From Sinohyriopsis cumingii (Eukaryota > Mollusca > Bivalvia > Unionida > Unionidae), in NCBI GenBank assembly GCA_028554795.2, contig CM068831.1, forward strand, positions 30,991,659 to 31,055,658: 64,000 nt of DNA, in the 5' to 3' direction. This document shows positions 1 to 7,898 of this stretch, piece after piece (the stretch's first letter is position 1; every line of letters begins with the position of its first letter). Both the position numbers and the translations under genes were made by a program. Under the pieces are notes generated by a model. That model was not told where the DNA came from, ran no database searches, and saw only the letters and a program-made list of their open reading frames with translations.

Positions 1-414
1 TATCCAGTGTACCGAGGGGTTGCTCGACAACGAGGACACGGTTTAGGAGATATGTTAAAATCGGCCTTTCGTTCGGTGGCCCCGGTGTTGAAACCGATGG
101 TGACACGCGGATTGCACGCCTTGAAAGATGCAGCACTGACGCAAGGCAAAGAATTTCTCCAAAATGTCATCATGGACAAACAAAACCCTAAAGAAGCCTT
201 CATGAGGGCAGGCAAAAATGTCTTGCTGCAAACGGGCAAAGACATTTTAAGCCGACGAGACACACCTATAAATGCCCTGCACGCTACCGAGTCAGGCATT
301 CAGCAAGGACAAGGCAGAAAGAGACGACGAAGAAAACACCCTTTCACCAGACTTCAAGCTAGAAAGGCCAAGAAAAGAAGAACCGTTCGAGACTTAGACG
401 TTTTCGATTATTGA
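1..414 (+). CDS. Basic core/minor virion-like protein (5' partial)
   Basis: This is a reading frame open from the window edge, so its true start is probably upstream. The visible part (about 137 residues) begins with a Gly-rich segment (HGLGDMLKSAF) followed by an amphipathic helical region, and ends in a strongly basic tail with RKRRRRK and KAKKRR. The same layout, Gly-rich start, amphipathic helices and basic end, is seen in the small protein at 48595-48879 of the inner Polinton and recalls adenovirus pVI/pX-type core proteins. A DNA-binding or membrane-active virion role is inferred from layout only. It sits 18 bp before the capsid-like gene. Confidence 0.5.
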   Translation, partial: YPVYRGVARQRGHGLGDMLKSAFRSVAPVLKPMVTRGLHALKDAALTQGKEFLQNVIMDKQNPKEAFMRAGKNVLLQTGKDILSRRDTPINALHATESGIQQGQGRKRRRRKHPFTRLQARKAKKRRTVRDLDVFDY

Positions 415-432
415 GAAAGAACAGAACAAAAA

Positions 433-1779
433 ATGATGCACCGAGAGTCTTGCGCCTGTTCCAAGACGGAACTGGATCTGTTTGCCATGCCCCCCACCAT
501 GATGACGATGCAAGAATCCCAATGGGTGGAATTTCACCCCGTCTCCTCATTGGCCGATTCTGCTCCCATCGAGTTTGAAATCAAGGGACAGCCCGAAGAT
601 TACATCGATCTGAATAGCAGTTACTTGTACTTGAAAGTCAAAGTTCTAGATAAGGGAGGAGATTCTATAAGCGGCGAAGAGAAAGTAGCTCCCGTCAACA
701 ATTTCATGCATTCCTTGTTCAGCTCAGTGGACTTGTACTTGAATAACAAACTGGTCAGCAGCAGCATGGATACTTACCCTTACCGTGCCTACCTGGAAAA
801 TCTCTTGACGTACGGAATAGATGCCAAGGATACTCATCTCAATGCCTGTGTGCTGTGGGAACCTGACGAAGCGGGCGAATTTAATGAAAAAGGTCTTGAA
901 GCTGACCCCAAAACAAAAACAACCACCAATGAGGGATTTGTAGAACGAAGAAACAAAATCAAAGGACCCGACAAGAGTTTAGAACTGATGGATCGTTTGC
1001 ATTTGGACATGTGGTTGCAAGAGAAATATTTGCTGAACGTTGTCAATGTCCGCTTGAGACTGAATCGCAGTAGTGCCGCTTTCCATTTGTTGGCTGATGG
1101 TGATGCTACTACTGGTGGCAATCCTAAAACCAAAATCGAGGAGGCCAAACTCTACGTACGATGCGTGGAAGTGTTACCTAAAGTAGGTAACGACATCAGT
1201 CAAACGTTGAGCAGAACGACCGCCAAGTATCCCATACGTCGCGTGGAAGTGAAAACGTTCACCATTCCCGCTAACCATCATTCCATGATCGAAGATCATC
1301 TGTTTCAAGGACAGCTACCCAAACGTTTAATCCTTGGTATGGTCGAGAATTCAGCCTTCAACGGAGCCTTCGCTGAAAATCCTTTCAACTTTCAACACTT
1401 CAACGTGAAGAAAATCGAAGTCAGTCGCGATGGCAAGACCTTGTGTACCCGACCTTTCGAACCTGACTTTGATCCCGAAAAAATGAATTACTTGAGATCG
1501 TACTTGTCCCTGTACGAAGCCACCGGCCAGTTAGGAACCAACACCAGTCACGGCATTACGTACGAATATTATGCAGGAGGCTATGCTTTGTGGGCTTTCG
1601 ATTTCACTCCAAACCAAGGCAGCGACGAGGGACATTTCCACCCTATAAAACCAGGCCAGATTCGTGTGGAACTTCAGTTTGCAAATAAACTGCCAGAGAC
1701 AGTGAACGTCATCCTGTATGCAGAATTCGATAATACGATAGAAATCAACAGTTTGAGAGAAGTCATTCTAGATTACTAG
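433..1779 (+). CDS. Capsid-like protein, F54H12.2-like family
   Basis: This 448-residue protein starts at ATG 433 and ends at TAG. It has the features of the invertebrate family usually labelled 'uncharacterized protein F54H12.2-like': an early YIDLNSSYLYLKVKV strand, then VNNFMHSLFSSVDLYLNN, then YPYRAYLENLLTYG, and a beta-rich C-terminal half ending near EFDNTIEIN. These proteins occur in many invertebrate genomes beside Polinton-type integrases and are interpreted here as jelly-roll capsid proteins; the fold is an inference. It lies between a basic core-like gene and an adenain-like protease region, which fits a structural block. The frame is open throughout. Confidence 0.65.
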   Translation: MMHRESCACSKTELDLFAMPPTMMTMQESQWVEFHPVSSLADSAPIEFEIKGQPEDYIDLNSSYLYLKVKVLDKGGDSISGEEKVAPVNNFMHSLFSSVDLYLNNKLVSSSMDTYPYRAYLENLLTYGIDAKDTHLNACVLWEPDEAGEFNEKGLEADPKTKTTTNEGFVERRNKIKGPDKSLELMDRLHLDMWLQEKYLLNVVNVRLRLNRSSAAFHLLADGDATTGGNPKTKIEEAKLYVRCVEVLPKVGNDISQTLSRTTAKYPIRRVEVKTFTIPANHHSMIEDHLFQGQLPKRLILGMVENSAFNGAFAENPFNFQHFNVKKIEVSRDGKTLCTRPFEPDFDPEKMNYLRSYLSLYEATGQLGTNTSHGITYEYYAGGYALWAFDFTPNQGSDEGHFHPIKPGQIRVELQFANKLPETVNVILYAEFDNTIEINSLREVILDY

Positions 1780-1784
1780 AAACC

Positions 1785-2273
1785 ATGGAAGACTGTTGTC
1801 CCTCTTTACCTAGTGGAGAAACTTTGGACATGGAACGTGAGGAGACCGTGGAAAAAGAAGAAGAAGTGATCATGATGAAGTCGAGATGGCCAGAACAAGA
1901 AGCCCATTTAGTCTTCTGTTTTGCCAAACACTTGGTCGAAAAAATGACGGAATTGATCAAGAAAAATTGCTATGGATGTCAAAACGATCATCCCAGTCAA
2001 ATTCAACACGATAAATGCCTGATGTTAAGTCAAGAAGAAAAATTGGACGAATATCTAGACGAAGCTTGGAGTCTCATCTCGAACAAAGACGTGTTGCATC
2101 AGTGGTATAAAGACTTGCGTGAACATTCTTGTCCACCATTAACCACTCAAGAGATCCATCGTATCGAAGCTCTCCTGAATCAGAGTGAGGAGACGAAAAG
2201 AAGAAACGGTTACTTGTCAGACATTTTCAAGCAAAAAGTCAGGATCGAATTGACGACTTATTATTATCTGTGA
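1785..2273 (+). CDS. Unknown acidic/helical protein of capsid element
   Basis: This is a 162-residue protein starting at ATG 1785, only 5 bp after the capsid-like gene. It is rich in Glu and Lys, with an acidic N-terminus (EETVEKEEEV), a central CYGCQNDHPSQIQHDKC segment carrying three Cys and two His that could bind a metal, and a helical C-terminal half. No transmembrane segment is seen. I do not recognise the family. Its position between capsid and protease suggests a structural or assembly role, but this is only context. Confidence 0.45.
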   Translation: MEDCCPSLPSGETLDMEREETVEKEEEVIMMKSRWPEQEAHLVFCFAKHLVEKMTELIKKNCYGCQNDHPSQIQHDKCLMLSQEEKLDEYLDEAWSLISNKDVLHQWYKDLREHSCPPLTTQEIHRIEALLNQSEETKRRNGYLSDIFKQKVRIELTTYYYL

Positions 2274-2299
2274 AGAAGAAAAAAAACAGACACAAATCA

Positions 2300-2769
2300 A
2301 TGGATACCTGGGAACTTTATTACCTTTTGATCCACAGTTCGTATACGGCTTCTTGGAATCCTGTCGTCTGTGCTAAAGATGAACTCCCTCATCGCAAACC
2401 TAAAGACCATCTAGCTTACGTGATCAACACGGACGACAGTCATCTCCCAGGAACCCACTGGGTAGCCGTTTACTTTCCTCAAGAAGGATGTGTGGAATAT
2501 TTCGATTCGTACGGATTGCCCCCTTTGGAAGACGATATCATTGACTTTATGAGAAGAAATGCTCAGACCACCCGATTCAATAATGTGAAATTACAAGGCA
2601 CAGATTCCTCGCCTTGAAAAACGATGTGAAAGTAGATCGATGGTTTTGTGACCATTATGCTTATCTTTTGTCTCAAGCTAGGAAACGTAGTGTCCATCAA
2701 TGGCCTAATGATTTCCAACAGTGGAAATCACAATTTCATTCACAACGTTGTCAGCCCTGTTTAAAGTAG
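2300..2769 (+). pseudogene. Adenain-like cysteine protease region (fossil)
   Basis: The region begins at ATG 2300 with MDTWELYYLL. It shows the typical adenovirus/Polinton maturation-protease signature: GTHWVAVYF around the catalytic His, then EYFDSYGLPPLEDD with the acidic residue of the triad. A downstream stretch resembles the family's C-terminal part. Such proteases process capsid and core precursors during virion maturation. The inner Polinton has a counterpart at 46088-46426. The region is treated as a fossil and looks broken. Confidence 0.65.
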
Positions 2770-2879
2770 ATTGTCAATTGAGAAAAAAATGTTGGTGATT
2801 TGAAAAAATTGTTTGATGTTATAGTGTTGGATTATTGTTAAAAATGTTAGAGTTGTTGTTTAGTGTTAAGTGATTTTTG

Positions 2880-2885
2880 AATAAA
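2880..2885 (+). terminator. Poly(A) signal AATAAA after structural block
   Basis: AATAAA lies about 110 bp after the protease region in AT- and GT-rich DNA (TGTTGTGTTTTG follows, like a GU-rich downstream element). This suggests that the structural genes end in ordinary polyadenylation, in contrast to the three downstream genes with histone-type ends. Confidence 0.55.
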
Positions 2886-3011
2886 AATGTTGTGTTTTGA
2901 AAACAATGCCTTTGTCTTTTGTTTAGCTATAAGAATGTTGGATTGATGCTCTTTCATTTCTTACTATCCCTCTCATGACACTCACTGAACGTTGCGACTC
3001 GAAAATCGTGT

Positions 3012-3050
3012 GGGGGATGTTTTCCTTCACGTCCGCGCTTTGACTTTAAG
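3012..3050 (+). promoter_or_regulatory. Repeated promoter module, copy 1
   Basis: GGGGGATGTTTTCCTTCACG followed by TCCGCGCTTTG and a TATA-like ACTTTAAG at 3043-3050. The same block precedes the genes at 3948 and 4748. A short CAGTCTAACC about 20 bp after the TATA-like box is a possible initiator. The ATG of the gene follows at 3105. Confidence 0.65.
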
Positions 3051-3104
3051 AACCGGGGTTGTTTCCAGTCTAACCATCCATTGTCGACTCATCCTCCTAC
3101 GAAG

Positions 3105-3458
3105 ATGTGCTCCAAACTAGCTAAACTCAACGAAGCCTACGTGAATTTGCATAGGGTCAGACACAGTCTGATACCGAAGCCAGAAGAAATAGAGAATGTG
3201 AGAATGTTAAAAATCACTGAAGACCTGATAGAAGAATTCTTCAGAGAAGAAATGAACAGGGAAAAAGAAGAATGGACAGAGAAGTACAGACTTCAGAGAC
3301 AGCAGCAACAGCAGCAACAACAACAGCAGCAGCAACCTGAACCTGACAGAGGCTTTGTCGATTGCCGTATCGACACCAAAGAGTTCTTCTCTTTCCGAAG
3401 AAGCAGACCTATCGCCAGAAAGTCTATCCTCAGAGGACATCGCATTCTTAGAAACTAA
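3105..3458 (+). CDS. Coiled-coil protein 1 with polyQ, histone-type 3' end
   Basis: The first ATG after the promoter module is at 3105 and gives about 117 residues. The N-terminal third is a heptad-like helix (KLAKLNEAYVNLHRVRHSL). A charged E/K/R stretch leads into a run of about 13 glutamines (near 3301-3337), and the C-terminus is basic. The N-terminal helix resembles those of the genes at 3948 and 4748, so the three look like diverged paralogues. No known domain is recognised; a DNA- or protein-binding accessory role is possible. A histone-type stem-loop follows 28 bp after the stop. Confidence 0.55.
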   Translation: MCSKLAKLNEAYVNLHRVRHSLIPKPEEIENVRMLKITEDLIEEFFREEMNREKEEWTEKYRLQRQQQQQQQQQQQQPEPDRGFVDCRIDTKEFFSFRRSRPIARKSILRGHRILRN

Positions 3459-3486
3459 AAAAGAATGCCATAGCAAACAAAAAAAC

Positions 3487-3525
3487 AGCCCTTTTCAGGG
3501 CTACCCAATACTCTAGAAAAGAAAT
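3487..3525 (+). terminator. Histone-type 3' stem-loop + U7-like element, copy 1
   Basis: AGCCCT (3487-3492), loop TTTC, AGGGCT (3497-3502), then ACCCA. This matches the metazoan replication-dependent histone mRNA hairpin: 6-bp stem, four-base loop, ACCCA flank and A-rich 5' flank. TAGAAAAGAAATA about 10 bases downstream resembles the purine-rich histone downstream element that pairs with U7 snRNA. Seen directly; function is inferred from the histone paradigm. Confidence 0.8.
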
Positions 3526-3670
3526 AACGATCAATTTGCCAATGTGTGTAGGTAGAGTAGTGTGAATATAAACACTAACTCTTTATTGATAGTGAGAGTG
3601 TATGTGTTTGTGTGTTTGTAAGTGCTCACGTAAGTTGGTGTGGATAGTAGATTAAAATCATGTTTTTTTG
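3508..3670 (+). repeat. Conserved 3' block, direct copy at 4383-4540
   Basis: The DNA after the first stem-loop (ATCAATTTGCCAATGTGT, TAGAGTAGTGTGAATATAAA, CACTAACTCTTT, TGTATGTGTTTGTG, CACGTAAGTT) recurs in the same order after the second stem-loop at about 4404-4540. It shows that gene, 3' end and promoter were duplicated as one unit of roughly 0.8-0.9 kb. Confidence 0.7.
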
Positions 3671-3796
3671 GTGTTTGAGGTGTATATTTGGGGTTAGATT
3701 GGATTGCTTTGCGTATGTGGATAGTCTATTGAAGTGGTTAATAAAAAAATTTTAAAATAGTGAGGGGCAGCATAAAAAAGTGAGTGAGTGTTTCTT

Positions 3797-3895
3797 TTAG
3801 GTCCGCGCGTTGTTGTTTTTGGTCATGATCTAGGTAAGATCAATTTTATGTTTTTAGGGGGATGTTTTCCATCACGTCCGCGCTTTCAATATAAA
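3797..3895 (+). promoter_or_regulatory. Composite promoter module, copy 2
   Basis: A partial GTCCGCGCGTTGTTG box at about 3800, then GGTCATGATCTAGGTAAGAT and a full GGGGGATGTTTTCC...CACGTCCGCGC block from 3857, then TATAAA at 3890-3895. GATCTAGGTAAGATC is an imperfect palindrome that could bind a dimeric factor. The transcription start is probably near CAGTCTAGC at about 3911, and the ATG is at 3948. Confidence 0.65.
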
Positions 3896-3947
3896 TTGAA
3901 ACTCGCTCGGCAGTCTAGCTACCCTTGTTGATTGATCAACACCAAAA

Positions 3948-4325
3948 ATGAACACGAGACTGGAGAAACTGTTGGAACTTCATGTGCATCTGGAATATGC
4001 CAGGCGCATATTAAATGAACTGGCCGCGGAAGCCATTGTGGAGGAGGGAAGGATAAGAGAGGAGGAGGAAAGAAGAAACAAAGAAGAGGAGGAGAGAAGA
4101 TATAAAGAAGAAGAGGAAAGAAGATACAAAGAGGAGGAGAGAAGATACAAAGAAGAGGAGGAGGAGGAGGAAAAGGAGAGAAGAAGAAATTTCAGAATCC
4201 CAGAAACCGAAAATTGGGATTCTGAAGCCACATATCCTGCCTCTGCTCTCTCCCCCAAAAAGGTAAAAAGTAACTGGGGGACAAGATGTGTATGTGGCGC
4301 CAGGCCTGGAAGGTGTCACCATTAA
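3948..4325 (+). CDS. Coiled-coil protein 2 with E/R-rich repeats
   Basis: This is a 125-residue protein from ATG 3948. The N-terminal helix LEKLLELHVHLEYARRIL is heptad-like and resembles the flanking paralogues. The middle is a low-complexity charged helix of repeated RRYKEEEE-type units that probably grew by slippage (codons for Glu, Arg, Lys and Tyr repeated), followed by a short S/P-containing tail. The long single helix is predicted to be extended. Function is unknown. It has its own promoter module upstream and a histone-type stem-loop 36 bp after the stop. Confidence 0.55.
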   Translation: MNTRLEKLLELHVHLEYARRILNELAAEAIVEEGRIREEEERRNKEEEERRYKEEEERRYKEEERRYKEEEEEEEKERRRNFRIPETENWDSEATYPASALSPKKVKSNWGTRCVCGARPGRCHH

Positions 4326-4361
4326 CCAGGTGTCCATGAAGTTCAAAAAAAAAAAAAAAAC

Positions 4362-4402
4362 AGCCCTTTTCAGGGCTACCCCAATACTCTAGAAAAGAAA
4401 TA
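4362..4402 (+). terminator. Histone-type 3' stem-loop + U7-like element, copy 2
   Basis: AGCCCT, TTTC, AGGGCT at 4362-4377, then ACCCC. It is preceded by a run of A and followed by AGAAAAGAAATAAC (from 4391). The arrangement and spacing are the same as in copy 1. Confidence 0.8.
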
Positions 4403-4592
4403 ACTATTAATTTGCCAATGTGTATAGGTAGAGTAGTGTGAATATAAACACTAACTCTTTTTTTAAAAAATGTGAGTGTATGTGTTTGTGTTTGTAACCG
4501 TTCACGTAAGTTTGTGTGAATGGTAGATTATGGGTTTCTTAGCGTATGTGGAGAGTATAGTTTGGGTTTTATTATATGAAATGAGAAAAGTA

Positions 4593-4707
4593 GGGGGATG
4601 TTTTCCTTCACGTCCGCGCGTTGTTGTTTCTTTGGTCATGATCTAGGTAAGATCAATTTTATGTTTTAGGGGGATGTTTTCCTTCACGTCCGCGCTTTCA
4701 CTATAAG
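4593..4707 (+). promoter_or_regulatory. Composite promoter module, copy 3 (double GC block)
   Basis: Two full copies of GGGGGATGTTTTCCTTCACG + TCCGCGC start at 4593 and 4669, 76 bp apart. Between them is the same TTGGTCATGATCTAGGTAAG block seen in copy 2. TATAAG lies at 4702-4707, 41 bp before the ATG at 4748. Confidence 0.65.
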
Positions 4708-4747
4708 AACCCACAGTATTCGTCGTTCAAACCATTCTACAAAGAAG

Positions 4748-5137
4748 ATGGCTTCTAACCAAATGGACAAAATACAAACATTGCAAGACGTTTTAGACAA
4801 CTTAGGAATGATGGAGCAGATGTTAATAAGACTCGTTGAAGACCATTATTCCTATAGTCCCCATCGTGTAAAGATGGAAATTAATAACTTAAAAAAGGTA
4901 AAGGACAAGATTAGTGGTGTCATGAAAGAGATAAAGGAGGAGAAGGAGGATGAAGAGGAGAGAATAAGAATAAGCAAATGGAACGAAAAAAATGAAAAAG
5001 AAGAAGAAAATGAGAAGAGGAAGAAAGAAGAGGAGGAAGAGAAGAAGAAAGAAGAGCAGGAGAAAATAAAGAAAGAGAAGAAGAGAAAGAGTGTAGGAGA
5101 TAAAATAAGAACTTGGTGGAGAAAAAGAAGAAATTAG
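4748..5137 (+). CDS. Coiled-coil protein 3, E/K-rich, basic tail
   Basis: This is a 129-residue protein from ATG 4748. The N-terminal 50 residues form heptad-like helices (KIQTLQDVLDNLGMMEQML); the middle is a long E/K-rich single-helix-like stretch; the end (KKRKSVGDKIRTWWRKRRN) is basic and aromatic and could serve in DNA binding or nuclear targeting. It is the third diverged paralogue of the tandem set. Despite the histone-like 3' end it lacks a histone fold or H1 composition. Function is unknown. Confidence 0.55.
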   Translation: MASNQMDKIQTLQDVLDNLGMMEQMLIRLVEDHYSYSPHRVKMEINNLKKVKDKISGVMKEIKEEKEDEEERIRISKWNEKNEKEEENEKRKKEEEEEKKKEEQEKIKKEKKRKSVGDKIRTWWRKRRN

Positions 5138-5162
5138 AAGCAGAAGAAGAAGAAAACCCAAA

Positions 5163-5203
5163 GGCCCTTTTCAGGGCCAGCCATATTTCTCGAAAAGAGA
5201 TAG
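5163..5203 (+). terminator. Histone-type 3' stem-loop + U7-like element, copy 3
   Basis: GGCCCT, TTTC, AGGGCC (5163-5178) then AGCCA. The stem differs from copies 1 and 2 by a compensating base-pair change (outer A-T becomes G-C), which supports selection on the hairpin. CGAAAAGAGATAG follows; AAAAGAG is the core that pairs with CUCUUUU of U7 snRNA. Confidence 0.85.
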
Positions 5204-5249
5204 CCTTTCAATTGCCTACCCCTTTTTTAAAAAAATTTAAAAAAAAAAA

Positions 5250-5466
5250 CCATGTTCAATTCCCTTTGAGGCTAGAGTGACCCAAGACTTTTTTCCATGT
5301 TCAATTCCCCTTGAGGCTAGATTGTCCCACGATTTTTTTTCTCCATGTTAAATTTCCCTTGTCGCCAGAGTGTCCCACGATTTTTCTCCATGTTAATTTT
5401 CCATTGTCGCCAGAGTGTCCCAGGGGTCTCTGTAATGCTAATTCCCATTGTCGCTAGGGTATCCCA
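5250..5466 (+). repeat. Tandem array of ~45-bp units
   Basis: Five imperfect copies begin near 5250, 5295, 5343, 5388 and 5434, each CCATGTTMAATTYCC followed by TTGWSGCYAGAGTGTCCCA and a T-run. It lies just after the last gene of the capsid-bearing element and may mark its terminal region or be a host minisatellite. Confidence 0.7.
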
Positions 5467-5469
5467 CTT

Positions 5470-6845
5470 TACTACTCATATGCTTGCATCCTCCATGTTT
5501 AATTATTGTAGCATTTGTTGTAAATTGAATAGGTGTTGGTGTAGTACCTGATGTTGTTGTGAATACACTAGTTTTGTGATAAGCTCACCAGTGAAGACAA
5601 TCGTCGTTTTCTGTGTATCCAAGCCAACCGTCTGTCCAGTTTGAGAATCCGTTCTAAAGAATGCCATTGGTGCATAATGGGGATATACTTTCATGGGGTT
5701 GGTTGGTATGGCCTGGGGGTTGGATGGGAGGGATTGTCTTCCAACCTCTCACAAGAATTGGGGGGTACGATATTCACGTTTTCGTCCACCCAATACACTT
5801 TCATTTCCACTATGTAATTTAAGTACAAGTCGACTTAAATTGATGAAATTGGGTGTATATTACTAGAGAGCATGATGTGTACCACACCGCGGGTTTTAGT
5901 TTCACAGTCATGATCATGGGTTGGCATTTTCCGTGTATGTTTCTAACAGTTATCTACAGAAATTTGAGATCTACATGTGTAAGTCAGATGGATGAAGTTC
6001 AGTTTACTTATGTCATTTTTAGGCATCACATTAAAGACAGTGTCATCAACGTAAATATCACAGAACAATGATTGGGACATTTTCTCTTCACCTTTGTAAA
6101 TTTGAAGCCATCTCAGACACAGGATAAAACTTGATACTTATATCGGTATGTAGTTCTACGAAGAAATCAGTTTAGTGCCATTTTCGGAGTGGTAAAGGTC
6201 ACATGAATTCACCAAATTATTCACAACCCACGAAACCAGAATGCATGTCACTTGTATCTTTAAAATAAGTTTACTTTCTTGCAACATTCTCATGACTGTA
6301 TATATGCTGTAACCATTTATGCTTATTTATGAAAATATTCTTAACCATTCACAAAGAATGATTAGAGGGCAGTTGACAGAACAGAAAGTGACTCTTAAGT
6401 GCGTTATTAATACTTGCATATTATACTCTTTATAATCTCTCAACACAGCTACCGGAGCGGTCGATACTCAAAAATAATTTGGAATAGAGTCGTCGCCACT
6501 GAAGTCAACCTCGCTGTACATAATAAGTACACATGCCCCAAATACTCTAAGTACGAAGGCGTGGTAGTCAATGCACGTAAAGAAAAAGGAATTATATAAT
6601 TTCAACAACTTTCGAGAAAACGGCGAATATATCTTTTCATAGTCTGGAGAAAGTCTTACTTAAGTTGAAAAATACAAACTTAACCACAAATCATGAGTCT
6701 TACGTGGGTAAAGATAAGAGATACTTATCATAGAGTGTATCTGTTAAAAAGTAAACATATATCCCGTAAAATAAAATAAAAGTAGATTTATTTACTATTT
6801 TTCTTCTTTTTCCAAGTTTAAATATTTGTCGTGTGTAATGCTATG
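5470..6845. other. No supported gene; possible decayed fragment near 5500-5830
   Basis: AT-rich DNA without a convincing gene. A minus-strand stretch at about 5500-5830 has short protein-like runs that might be a very old structural-gene remnant, but I cannot place it. The rest shows no repeat or exon signal. Confidence 0.4.
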
Positions 6846-6847
6846 CA

Positions 6848-7142
6848 CAATACCGCTCAGATGACATAGTCATGTGAGCATTCGTCTCCTATGCGCTGGT
6901 CGTGGGTTCGAACCCTGGCAGAGTCATACCAAAGACTTATAAAAATGGTACTAGCACCTGCCTCGCTTGGTGCTCAGCATTGAGAGGTTAGGGCTAGGAC
7001 TGGTCGGCCTGGTGTCAGGATAACGTGACTGTGTGGGACATAATGCTACATGTTTGTGGCATAATGCACCAGTGCTAGACGTCACTCTAAACTCTCACAC
7101 TGCAGACATCGTATCCATATGACTGAATTTTTTTTTTTTTTT
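6848..7142 (+). mobile_element. tRNA-derived SINE with conserved central core
   Basis: A tRNA-like head carries a clear B box (GGTTCGAACCC at about 6905). It is followed by a central block containing CTCGCTTGGTGCTCAGCATT and CTAGGACTGGTCGGCCTGGT, which I recognise as the core shared by many molluscan and cnidarian SINEs. It ends in a run of T at about 7128-7142. Plus orientation. Confidence 0.8.
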
Positions 7143-7812
7143 TAAATATTAAAGCTACGTTAAAAATCCAAACACACACGCACATACACATCTATGCAAA
7201 AAGTATTGGAATGGCCCGTTACGGGTGTTGGATGGCGGCCATGGTGGAGAAAATGAACTTAAAAGTAAAAGATAAATAGCTTGATAGGAGAACTCTGCCT
7301 CTCCTCACATCAAAATTTTCGGGTCTTAGGAACCTACTACCGATGTTGTGATTTAATAAGATCTGTAAATAAATTTTTCGAACACATTGTGCAGCATATC
7401 TTTACAACAAGAGATCTTGGTAAATATTCTAGCCAATAAATAAATAAATAAGCAAAGAAGAAAAAATCCAGATAGACGGAAAGATAGCTTACTGTACATA
7501 AACATTGGAGCTATAAATGAGTATGTTCATTTATTCTCCCCTTTTCTGAAAATCAAAATGATGTACTGCGTACACTGATTATCTCATTTTCAGTCGATCA
7601 AATGAACTGGGCAGTATTCAATTTGGTGCGTTGCACAAGTGGGCGAAATTACACCCACGTCAAGCGATAACATTGGAAATTAGGCTAGGATTCCTTAAAA
7701 ATGCGATAGCGATTCAAACCTGTTGCATGTCTATATTGTCGAATATTTGAACTAGACAATCAGTGATAAATTATTACATTATGAGAAGTTTAGCTTGAAA
7801 TATCAGTGTTGA

Positions 7813-7898
<86 letters not shown>

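Larger units (their letters stand above)
1..5240 (+). mobile_element. Polinton/adintovirus-like capsid-bearing element, partial
   Basis: This is a compact run of plus-strand genes: a basic core-like protein, a capsid-like protein, an unknown protein, an adenain-like protease region and three small coiled-coil genes with their own promoters and 3' ends. Capsid plus adenain-like protease is the hallmark of Polintons, adintoviruses and related elements. The left part, which would hold integrase and polymerase, lies outside the window. The right end is not defined; I set it after the last histone-type stem-loop because a 45-bp repeat array begins there. It belongs to a different lineage from the two Polintons at 30-57 kb, since its capsid protein is not alignable by eye with theirs. 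It is treated as a fossil: most frames look open, with one or two breaks. Confidence 0.7.

Noticed and set aside
3980-4346. Minus-strand Ser/Leu/Phe-rich frames
   Set aside because: These are shadows of the E/K/R-rich repeat gene on the plus strand; the same holds for the minus frames at 3207-3476 and 4889-5161.
4748-5203. Host linker-histone gene, given the histone-type 3' end
   Set aside because: The protein is an E/K-rich coiled coil without the winged-helix domain or the Ala/Pro/Lys tail of H1, and its two paralogues are not histone-like either.
5503-5830. Possible minus-strand structural-gene remnant
   Set aside because: Short runs such as YPHYAPMAFFRTDSQTGQ look protein-like, but I could not match them to any family with confidence.
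6848-6920. tRNA gene
   Set aside because: The B box is good, but the A box is poor, there is no cloverleaf, and a SINE body follows. The heads at 15171, 28588 and 52296 were rejected as tRNA genes for the same reason.
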